DNA of 6,220 nucleotides from SHAN690 sp040905305 (GTDB taxonomy: Bacteria > Bacteroidota > Bacteroidia > Flavobacteriales_G > Salibacteraceae). Positions 1-5,953 of this stretch are shown here, piece by piece. The position numbers and the translations under genes are program-made. The notes under the pieces are model-generated. The model worked only from the letters and a program-made list of their open reading frames with translations. It had not been told where the DNA came from and did no database searches. Location of the stretch: NCBI GenBank assembly GCA_040905305.1, contig JBBDRU010000176.1:1-6220 (forward strand), given 5' to 3'. Numbering within the stretch: position 1 is the first letter of the stretch; the number at the start of each line of letters is the position of its first letter.

Positions 1-81
1 TACATTAGTTCAACGGAAGCTTATCTAGTCAATGACCTCGATGATCTTCAAAAAGTCATGGAGCAGTATCACCCTTTTTAG
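1..81 (+). CDS. C-terminal end of a XerC/XerD-like tyrosine recombinase (partial)
   Basis: Frame 1 is open from the window edge to a TAG at 79-81 and encodes 26 residues ending in QYHPF. The fragment aligns without gaps to the C-terminus of XerC-type recombinases. From the catalytic tyrosine of E. coli XerC (Y-T-H-L-D) to its conserved H-P is 16 residues, and the same spacing separates Y8 (codon 22-24) from H24-P25 here. D12, L16 and V19 also match. Y8 is therefore the probable nucleophile that forms the 3'-phosphotyrosyl link during strand exchange. The rest of the gene, including the R-K-H-R residues, lies outside the window, so its subtype (integrase of an element, or a housekeeping Xer protein) cannot be decided. 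The Fic gene starts only 27 bp downstream on the same strand and may be cotranscribed. The family call rests on a short tail but the motif spacing is exact. Confidence 0.68.
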   Translation, partial: YISSTEAYLVNDLDDLQKVMEQYHPF

Positions 82-108
82 TCCAACAAATACACACTAA
101 ATCAGTTT

Positions 109-1218
109 ATGGATACATTTGGATACGTTTTGGATATATCCATAAAAAATGAAACAGGAATGGACAAGAAACTAGAATTTACAGGAAGCGTTTTTCAAGA
201 GATCATCAAGCAACTGGGCATCGTTGACAGCTTTAAAGGCAACTGGAGCGCGGTAGAGCTAAAGCACAGCAAACACTTAAATGAGTTGCGCAAAATCGCG
301 ACCATAGAAAGTATAGGTTCATCAACACGGATAGAAGGTGCAACACTGACAGATAAAGAAGTTGAAAAGCTTTTGAAATCCGTGAAAACCACCAAGCTGA
401 TCAGTCGGGAGCAGCAAGAAGTTGTCGGCTATTATGAAACCCTGCAAATCATCTTAGACAATCACAAGGACATCGACTTATCGGAGCGGTATGTTCACCA
501 ACTCCACGGCATTCTTTTGAAACACAGCGGAAAAGACCAAAGTCATAAAGGCAAATACAAAGCACTTTCAAATCAAGTTGTGGCAAACTATCCAGACGGG
601 ATACAACGCACCATTTTCAGAACGACAGAACCGGCCTTGACCGCCAAAGAAATGGAAGGGCTTTTGGCTTGGTCCAATGAGCGTTTTGAAAAAGCAGATA
701 TGCATCCTGTTATGATCACCGCTGCTTTTGTGTATGAATTTTTATCGATCCATCCATATCAAGATGGAAACGGACGGCTTTCAAGGTTGCTCACCACTTT
801 GATCTTGATGCAGCAGGGATATGGCTTTGTTCAATATGTTTCTTTCGAGCACATCATAGAAGAGCGCAAAGAGGAATATTACAGAGCACTGATGGAAGGA
901 CAGAAAAACCGCTATCAGGAATCAGAGAGAATCGACAAATGGGTACTCTTTTTCCTTGACTGCTTGGTTACATTGATCAAACGACTTGAAGCCAAATATG
1001 AGGTTTACAGCAAGCTGTCCAAAGAGCTGAACAAAAGACAGCAAGGCATCATCGAGTTCGTTAAGAAACAGCAGAAAGTCCGAATGAGTGAAATAGAGGA
1101 AATGTTCAAAAATCACTCTAGAAATACGTTAAAAAAGGACTTGGTTTACCTGGTGAAAGAAGGGCTGTTAATCAAAACAGGGGAGCGAAAAGGAACACGA
1201 TACCATTATCAGGAATAG
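109..1218 (+). CDS. Fic family protein (class II, probable AMP transferase) with C-terminal winged helix
   Basis: A 369-residue protein of usual length for stand-alone Fic proteins with an N-terminal Fic_N region. The catalytic loop is H215-P-Y-Q-D-G-N-G-R-L-S-R226, matching HPFx(D/E)GNGRxxR with Tyr for Phe. His215 would be the base, Asp219 the metal ligand, and Gly220 to Arg226 the phosphate-binding part. The inhibitory motif (S/T)xxxE(G/N) is at S72 to G77 (Glu76, Gly77), N-terminal to the Fic core, which defines class II and implies auto-inhibition. A flap for target docking is likely around residues 161-175. Residues about 308-367 look like a winged-helix DNA-binding domain, as in many Fic proteins of this type. 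The expected reaction is transfer of AMP from ATP to a Ser, Thr or Tyr hydroxyl; the target is unknown. The ATG at 109 follows an A-rich leader with no Shine-Dalgarno. Met18 (160) is an alternative start. No antitoxin gene is visible beside it. Confidence 0.93.
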   Translation: MDTFGYVLDISIKNETGMDKKLEFTGSVFQEIIKQLGIVDSFKGNWSAVELKHSKHLNELRKIATIESIGSSTRIEGATLTDKEVEKLLKSVKTTKLISREQQEVVGYYETLQIILDNHKDIDLSERYVHQLHGILLKHSGKDQSHKGKYKALSNQVVANYPDGIQRTIFRTTEPALTAKEMEGLLAWSNERFEKADMHPVMITAAFVYEFLSIHPYQDGNGRLSRLLTTLILMQQGYGFVQYVSFEHIIEERKEEYYRALMEGQKNRYQESERIDKWVLFFLDCLVTLIKRLEAKYEVYSKLSKELNKRQQGIIEFVKKQQKVRMSEIEEMFKNHSRNTLKKDLVYLVKEGLLIKTGERKGTRYHYQE

Positions 1219-1318
1219 TCAGAATATCCACGTAGTGAGTGGAAAATCAACGAACGGGAAAAACCCTAAAACAAGTGCCGTCCTAGTGGTTGATCTTGCG
1301 TTTAACCCCAGGCTTTCC

Positions 1319-1358
1319 AGTGTGGTGATCGCAAAACTAATTTAACAATCTCCACACT
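1319..1358. repeat. Imperfect inverted repeat in the Fic/EGF intergenic region
   Basis: The arms AGTGTGGTGAT (1319-1329) and ATCTCCACACT (1348-1358) are complementary at 10 of 11 positions (one T:T mismatch) around an 18-nt loop. The repeat lies in the 220 bp between the Fic stop and the end of the EGF-like gene, where no coding frame is evident. No T-tract follows either arm directly, so it does not look like an intrinsic terminator. It could be a protein-binding or recombination site related to the nearby recombinase, or a relic of an element end. Its function is unknown. Confidence 0.4.
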
Positions 1359-1395
1359 AGCGCGATAGAGTATTGAATAGAATTGATGGTTAGGT

Positions 1396-1423
1396 ACGCT
1401 TGTGCGTCTCCGCGAATTTTTTT
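1396..1423 (+). terminator. Weak terminator-like element downstream of the Fic gene
   Basis: A short stem ACGC/GCGT (1396-1399 with 1404-1407, loop TTGT), or alternatively GCG/CGC at 1404-1413, is followed by a run of seven T at 1417-1423. It is oriented to end transcription coming from the Fic gene about 180 bp upstream. It lies just beyond the end of the opposing EGF-like gene. The stem is only 3-4 bp, so the call rests mainly on the T-run and position. Confidence 0.2.
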
Positions 1424-1438
1424 CTGTTTGGCTTACTA

Positions 1439-2296
1439 TTACTTGGTGTAAGTTGCGGTACAGTTATCACTGAAGACACCATCACTCACAGTGAATATAA
1501 TCGTTAACACAGATTCTTCAGCATTGATAGACCCGCTTCCGAAAACAGTGAAACCGTCATTGTCTGGCTCCTGTTCCGCAATTGTAATTTCAGAGCCGTT
1601 TACAGTGGCTTGAACACTACTCGAAAAAACGTTGTAGAAATTTGAAATCAAAATTGTCTGCTCATCTTCAGCAGAAGCGGTGATAAAGGCTGAATAGGAA
1701 TCCGTTCCATTATCGCAGACTTCAGATACAGAATAGTTTGCGATGAATTTGGTACGGGTTTGAGTCAAACAATCATCTCCTTCATATCCGTCAATGCAGG
1801 CATCGCAATTTGACCCAGTGAAGTTCTGAGCGCATTGGTCACAGGAAGTTCCTGCCCAACCGGTGTCGCACTCGCATGATCCGTTAAAATTGACATAGTC
1901 TCCATTTACACATCGATTTGCACATGTTTCCCCGTAATAATTATCAGCACAATCACAAGTTCCATCCGTGCATGTTCCTCCGTTTTCACAGGTAACATTT
2001 TGTGAAATGCATTTATCTTCCAGTTCACATTCCTCACCTGAAAAGCCCACAGGGCATTCACAATTGCCTTCCAGGCATGTCCCACCGTTTTGGCAGTCCA
2101 CATCTTTACACTTATCACAAGAAATAGTGTCCGACTCGCGCGCTTTTGCAAAGCGTGCGCATTGTATAGTATAATCAAACCCACCAAATTGATATCTTAG
2201 TGCGATGTCAGAAAGATATAAAGTAATAAATGGTTGCTTAAATTCACGCGGTGAAATTTGCGATCGTTGATATTGAAACCACAGGAGGTGTTGCAA
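1439..2296 (-). CDS. EGF-like repeat surface or secreted protein, probably a 5'-truncated remnant
   Basis: The frame encodes 285 residues, but only about residues 60-285 (roughly 2119 down to 1439) look like genuine protein. Two complete EGF-like modules are visible. The first has Cys 63, 68, 74, 79, 81 and 90; the second has Cys 96, 103, 109, 114, 116 and 125. Both contain the N-G-G-T-C signature. They are followed by less regular, laminin/tenascin-like Cys-Gly stretches (Cys 129 to 176). Residues 180-285 form a probable beta-sandwich with one Cys pair (194 and 279) and end in T-A-T-Y-T-K, a tail I associate with small Bacteroidota lipoproteins. Such proteins normally start with a lipoprotein signal. 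Here the first 59 residues are polar and unconserved-looking, contain no signal peptide, and have no ATG or GTG. The only conventional alternative start is a TTG at 2296, 46 bp inside the opposing nuclease gene. I infer loss of the 5' end by recombination near 2137-2159, so the fragment is probably not exported and may not be expressed. Confidence 0.6.
   Translation of the reverse strand: MQHLLWFQYQRSQISPREFKQPFITLYLSDIALRYQFGGFDYTIQCARFAKARESDTISCDKCKDVDCQNGGTCLEGNCECPVGFSGEECELEDKCISQNVTCENGGTCTDGTCDCADNYYGETCANRCVNGDYVNFNGSCECDTGWAGTSCDQCAQNFTGSNCDACIDGYEGDDCLTQTRTKFIANYSVSEVCDNGTDSYSAFITASAEDEQTILISNFYNVFSSSVQATVNGSEITIAEQEPDNDGFTVFGSGSINAEESVLTIIFTVSDGVFSDNCTATYTK
2137..2159. repeat. GC-rich 10-bp hairpin at the breakpoint of the EGF-like gene
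   Basis: The arms CGCGCGCTTT (2137-2146) and AAAGCGTGCG (2150-2159) pair over 10 bp with a single G:T wobble, leaving a TGC loop. No T-tract follows on either strand, so an intrinsic terminator is unlikely. The hairpin lies where the EGF-like reading frame stops looking like real protein, and just upstream of a possible promoter for the nuclease gene. A recombination site, element end or repetitive palindrome are all possible. Confidence 0.5.
2146..2175 (+). promoter_or_regulatory. Candidate promoter for the nuclease fusion gene
   Basis: A perfect TATAAT at 2170-2175 follows TTGCAA (2146-2151, 4 of 6 matches to the sigma70 -35 box) with an 18-bp spacer. This would give a leader of about 70 nt before the GTG at 2251. 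The -35 part lies inside the hairpin loop and right arm. Primary sigma factors of Bacteroidota prefer TTTG and TAnnTTTG, which are not clearly present, so the match to the classical sigma70 consensus is weak support. Confidence 0.22.
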
Positions 2297-3630
2297 AGAA
2301 ACATGCCATCACAGAAGTTGCGATCATTCACCATGATGGAGACCGCATTACGGATCGGTTTGAAACGTTGATCAACCCGAATGTTCTTATTCCAGGAAAA
2401 ATCACCGAACTCACCGGTATTAGTAACGAAATGGTGCAGGAGGCTCCATTATTCCATGAAGTTGCAAAAGAAATTTGGGAGCGTACGCATGATCGAATCT
2501 TTGTGGCACATAACGTGAATTTTGATTATTCTTTTATCCGGCATCAATTTGCATTATTGGGCTCTCAATGGCGACCGAAGCGCTTGTGTACCGTCCGTCT
2601 TTCTCGTAAATTATTTCCACAGTTTTACTCTTATAGTCTGGGTAAAATTGCCGAGCAAATGGGTGAACGGATTGATGGCAGACACCGTGCTATGGGTGAT
2701 TGTGAATTTACATCAAGGTTGTTTTTGAGATTGTTGCAACGCGATAAAGAAGGTCATATTCAGTACGCTTTGAATGCACGATCCAGAGAATCAACGCTGC
2801 CTCCTAATCTCGATCGTAAAAAGTTTGATAAACTACCGTCAACACTGGGGGTTTATATTTTTATGGAAGCCAAAGGCAGGGTGATCTATGTAGGCAAGGC
2901 AAATGATCTTAAAAAGCGTGTTTCGGAGCATTTTAGAGGAAACACGCACACCGGTTTCAAAAGCAGGTTTGCAGAAAAAATCGAGGATATAGATTGGATA
3001 GAATCACCAAATGAACTTCACGCGTTGCTCACTGAAGCCACATTGATCAAAAAGCATTGGCCGTCTTATAACAGATTGATGAAAAGAGTTTCATTGAATT
3101 GGGGTGTTTTTTCTTATCAGGATCAAAACAGCTTTAATCGGTTTAACCTTGGCAAAGTAGGGAAGTGGGACAAACCTGTTATCAGCTTTAGAAACAGGCA
3201 CGAGGCGCATGCTACTTTAGAGCGTCTTTGCCGTGATTTTGAACTATGTGCACGTTTTTGTGGTTTACAGGAACGTTCAGGAAATTGTTTTGATGAATAC
3301 CATGGTGCGTGCCGAAAAGCTTGCATTGGAGAAGAAACACCGGAAGAATATAACATACGTTTTAACGAGGCTTTAAGAGAACTGACACAATCAGGCAAAA
3401 CGCTTTTGATAAAGGGTAAAGGGTTTTCGGAGAATGATCAAAGCATTATTCTCATTGAAAAAGGGAGGTATAAAGGGCATGGTGTTATTCCAGCCGGTAT
3501 AACATTAAAGAACATTGATGAGGTAAAGGCACACCTTGAATCAGGCTATGATGATCAGGATATTCAGAGCTTGATTTTGAGCACAATATCAGGTGCGCAA
3601 TCTGAGCATGAATTAGTGGTGCTTTCTTGA
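2251..3630 (+). CDS. DEDDh 3'-5' exonuclease fused to UvrC/Cho-like GIY-YIG endonuclease
   Basis: A 459-residue, two-nuclease protein. Residues 1-165 are a DnaQ/PolC-epsilon-like exonuclease: Exo I D7-I-E9-T-T-G, Exo II H87-N-V-N-F-D92, Exo III H145 with D150. All DEDDh residues are present. Residues 195-280 are a GIY-YIG domain (G200-V-Y, I212-Y-V-G-K, R223, Glu262, then P271-S-Y-N274) closest to the UvrC N-terminus and Cho. A cysteine cluster follows (C333, C337, C346, C354, C358). The last three keep the 8- and 4-residue spacing of the UvrC Fe-S ligands. The UvrB-binding and RNase H-like C-terminal parts of UvrC are absent. The architecture resembles actinobacterial DnaQ-UvrC fusions and suggests incision followed by trimming in DNA repair. 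The start is GTG: an in-frame TAA at 2239-2241 leaves only ATT or GTG, and GTG places K-F-A-I-V-D where family members begin. The 3' end overlaps the opposing phospholipase gene by 18 bp. Confidence 0.9.
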   Translation: MKFAIVDIETTGGVAKKHAITEVAIIHHDGDRITDRFETLINPNVLIPGKITELTGISNEMVQEAPLFHEVAKEIWERTHDRIFVAHNVNFDYSFIRHQFALLGSQWRPKRLCTVRLSRKLFPQFYSYSLGKIAEQMGERIDGRHRAMGDCEFTSRLFLRLLQRDKEGHIQYALNARSRESTLPPNLDRKKFDKLPSTLGVYIFMEAKGRVIYVGKANDLKKRVSEHFRGNTHTGFKSRFAEKIEDIDWIESPNELHALLTEATLIKKHWPSYNRLMKRVSLNWGVFSYQDQNSFNRFNLGKVGKWDKPVISFRNRHEAHATLERLCRDFELCARFCGLQERSGNCFDEYHGACRKACIGEETPEEYNIRFNEALRELTQSGKTLLIKGKGFSENDQSIILIEKGRYKGHGVIPAGITLKNIDEVKAHLESGYDDQDIQSLILSTISGAQSEHELVVLS

Positions 3631-5880
3631 CTCTGCTTTTTTGAGCAATTGGTTGATATGCTCAAAACTCTCCTGATTGTGTTGGCTGTTTAATGAATTT
3701 AGAATCCGTTCTTTTTCTTTTTGAGTAAGGTGCCAACTAAGGCTTATGGGGTTGTCATCATTGCGTTCTAAAATCAATTCAATCACTTCAACTTCTCCAT
3801 CATACCATTCATAAGCCATACGCAACTGATCTTCCATTTGATAGTCTTGCACATCCAATACGGTATTGTAAAACGTTTGAAATGGATGCGTAAGTGATTG
3901 CCATAAACTGCGGGTTTTGTTGGATTTTAAATCTTGAAATTTTTCTTGATCCCTTACCTGTATGATCACTACTTTTTTTGTGTTTTCTTGAAGCCATTCA
4001 CGAAAGGTGTAAATGTATTTTAGCGTATTGCTAATACCATAATTATCTCTTATTCCAGCATCTAAAATCTCGATAGATGGCTCACTAGGCAAGCTCGCTG
4101 CGGGAAATACATACGGAAAAGTGGCGCTCATGCGCAGGGCAGAAAGCATGTTGAGGTTATTGGCATCCTGAGTTTCAAAAAACCTGCTAAATTCAATACT
4201 CTCATTGATTTGAAACGGTGATGTGTTGTGTGCCAGGTAAGATACTCCCTGTGATGAAATGATCAGTTTTCTGCCGTCATCGCTAATGGTCGGAGCCAGA
4301 AGCAACATCGGAGTCTGTGCCTGAAATTCTAAATCACGATACTCAATTAAGCTCCGATTTAGCCAGCCATTAGCGTCTGAGTTGAGTTGACGCTCAAATG
4401 CATAAGCTCTATCTCGATTATAGATACGGCCATCATGTTCGAAACGCTTAAATCTAAAAAACAGATCGTTCATCACGGCCGTGGCAGCAACGGGGTTGAG
4501 CTTGTCTTTAGCAACGGAATGCACCAGATCATCAAAAGTCATCGGTGGGTTTTCTTGCGCCCGCAGGTAATATTCCCGCAACATTGCAATACCGATCATT
4601 CCGCCTGAAGATCCAGACAGCAGCAAGGTTTTTTTCCACAACTCTTTGTCGCTGGATTCGTTGGCCTGATTGATCGCGATTAAAGTCCACATGGCAGACC
4701 TCAATCCACCACCGGGAACATTTATAAATACGGCTACAGGACGGTCTTCTTTAATTTTCTTTTTCCAGTTTTCGAGGTGAAGCATTCCGTTTTTGATGTC
4801 TTCCTTATAAAAAAGATCGTTTTCCTGATAAGCCCGTATGTTGGCCTGAGTATAGGCCACTTTTGTAGTGTCATAGTTTAATCCATAAGCCTGACTGGCA
4901 TATTGAAACGGCTCGCGTTGAGAAAGAAAATTCAAAATGATTACTCCTAAAAGCATCATCAACGATGTCCATCCCTTAAACCACGAATAAAAGGCTGAAG
5001 CGATCATAATGAAGATGGTAAAGAACAGCAACAGGCTGGCAGCAGCAGGAATCATAAGCCACTCTGTGTCGTTAAACCAGCCCAAAACAAATATCAAAAC
5101 GATAATGCCAGCCTGAAAAAGGGAAGCATTAATTCTGTTTTGAGCAAAAACTTTTTCAAGGGTTGAAGGAAGGTAGTGACTGCTGTCTCGTGCTATTTTT
5201 ATTGCTCCCCATTTACTGATGTATGTAACAACCTTCCATTCTTTAGACGATTTCTGTTCAAAATTTTGCCATTTTTTTCGATTGCTAAACAGGTCTGAAA
5301 CTGGGTTTGGTGCTGCCTTATCGAGCTTTTGTGTTTTTTGGTGGTATGCCTCGCTGTTCTTGTTGGTGAGCATGAAATAAACTGCTGTAATGATGATGAA
5401 AAGCCCGTTTCCACTTAAAAAACCGATAACGTTTATCAATGCTTCGGCTAAGGACAGGTATTCATACTCCATTTGAAACGTCACAAAAGAGTAGATATAA
5501 ATGATTGAAAATAGCAGCGGTATGATGATGTTGTTTTGACAATATTTAATGAATGGACGACTCAATGTTGCTAAAAACGGAAATCGAAATCCATTTACCA
5601 CATAACTTGAAATATTAAAGGCCATAATAAAACTGCCAGCGGCCAGGCCAACGATGAAGTGTGATATAAAATCAACCATTCCTAAGTATTCGGGCTGAAG
5701 GAATAAATAGGGTATGCCGTATTTCAACAACAGAACTTTAAGAATAATGGCGAAAAGCAAAACCCAGAATAGGACTAAAACCAAATTTTTCTTTAGATGT
5801 ACAAAGAGCAGTTGCACTGGAAAAAAGAAGATTATTTTTTCCCAAGCCTTGTATTCTCTTATGTTTTGGCTTTTTGACAT
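3613..5880 (-). CDS. Patatin-like phospholipase with polytopic N-terminal membrane region
   Basis: A 755-residue protein. Roughly the first 320 residues are membrane-embedded. Hydrophobic segments lie near residues 33-54, 71-92, 112-135, 143-172, 255-268, 271-296 and 304-320, with a soluble loop at about 173-250. Residues 380-640 are a patatin domain. The oxyanion glycines are P389-G-G-G-L-R394, the nucleophile elbow is G423-S-S425-G-G427 with Ser425 as catalytic Ser, and the catalytic Asp is D607 in D-A-G. The latter is a variant of the usual D-G-(A/G), comparable with the D-S-G of cytosolic phospholipase A2. S-A-T-F-P (585-589) is also typical of the fold. The expected activity is acyl-ester hydrolysis of membrane lipids by a Ser-Asp dyad. 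The C-terminal 110 residues are charged and helical. Met68 is the next methionine, so the ATG at 5880 is favoured. The gene lies 73 bp downstream of the cyclodeaminase gene on the same strand. Substrate and topology cannot be read from the sequence. Confidence 0.9.
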   Translation of the reverse strand: MSKSQNIREYKAWEKIIFFFPVQLLFVHLKKNLVLVLFWVLLFAIILKVLLLKYGIPYLFLQPEYLGMVDFISHFIVGLAAGSFIMAFNISSYVVNGFRFPFLATLSRPFIKYCQNNIIIPLLFSIIYIYSFVTFQMEYEYLSLAEALINVIGFLSGNGLFIIITAVYFMLTNKNSEAYHQKTQKLDKAAPNPVSDLFSNRKKWQNFEQKSSKEWKVVTYISKWGAIKIARDSSHYLPSTLEKVFAQNRINASLFQAGIIVLIFVLGWFNDTEWLMIPAAASLLLFFTIFIMIASAFYSWFKGWTSLMMLLGVIILNFLSQREPFQYASQAYGLNYDTTKVAYTQANIRAYQENDLFYKEDIKNGMLHLENWKKKIKEDRPVAVFINVPGGGLRSAMWTLIAINQANESSDKELWKKTLLLSGSSGGMIGIAMLREYYLRAQENPPMTFDDLVHSVAKDKLNPVAATAVMNDLFFRFKRFEHDGRIYNRDRAYAFERQLNSDANGWLNRSLIEYRDLEFQAQTPMLLLAPTISDDGRKLIISSQGVSYLAHNTSPFQINESIEFSRFFETQDANNLNMLSALRMSATFPYVFPAASLPSEPSIEILDAGIRDNYGISNTLKYIYTFREWLQENTKKVVIIQVRDQEKFQDLKSNKTRSLWQSLTHPFQTFYNTVLDVQDYQMEDQLRMAYEWYDGEVEVIELILERNDDNPISLSWHLTQKEKERILNSLNSQHNQESFEHINQLLKKAESRKHH

Positions 5881-5886
5881 ATTACA

Positions 5887-5914
5887 ATAACGCCACTAAA
5901 GTAAGTGGCGTTAT
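5887..5914 (-). terminator. Perfect 11-bp hairpin between cyclodeaminase and phospholipase genes
   Basis: The arms ATAACGCCACT (5887-5897) and AGTGGCGTTAT (5904-5914) pair perfectly around a 6-nt loop. It starts about 39 nt after the cyclodeaminase stop, which suits a terminator for that gene. The minus-strand sequence after the stem (TGTAAT) lacks a real T-tract. Its downstream edge is only 6 nt from the phospholipase ATG, so in a read-through transcript it would fold over the ribosome landing site. It may therefore be a terminator, an attenuating structure or an operator dyad; I favour terminator or RNA processing/stability hairpin. Confidence 0.5.
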
Positions 5915-5953
5915 GTTGATTTGATCGAAATCGTAGAAATATTCTTTGATAGC

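Noticed and set aside
1227..1243. Small hairpin TCCAC/GTGGA just after the Fic stop.
   Set aside because: The stem is only 5 bp with a 7-nt loop and no following T-run; too weak to call a terminator.
1340..1395. A pair of integron attC-like core sites: ATTTAAC (1340-1346) and GTTAGGT (1389-1395), fitting RYYYAAC and GTTRRRY 56 bp apart, just beyond the EGF-like stop.
   Set aside because: The outer 7-mers are complementary at only five of seven positions, there are no matching inner L boxes, and the visible recombinase tail is XerC-like without IntI features. Degenerate cores like these occur by chance. A covariance search for attC would settle it.
1761..2120. CRISPR-like or tandem nucleotide repeats suggested by recurring cysteine patterns.
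   Set aside because: The repetition is at the protein level (EGF-like modules); the DNA copies are diverged and there are no regular repeat-spacer units.
1906..2187. A 93-codon minus-strand frame with a hydrophobic start, considered as the missing signal peptide of the EGF-like protein by frameshift.
   Set aside because: Its hydrophobic stretch is too short, it lacks a lipobox, and a shift would have to fall at the hairpin. It is better explained as an out-of-frame shadow of the EGF-like sequence.
3123..3398. A 91-codon minus-strand frame inside the nuclease gene.
   Set aside because: It lies antisense within a well-supported coding region and encodes a low-quality, Lys/Ser/Cys-rich sequence with no recognisable domain; a shadow frame.
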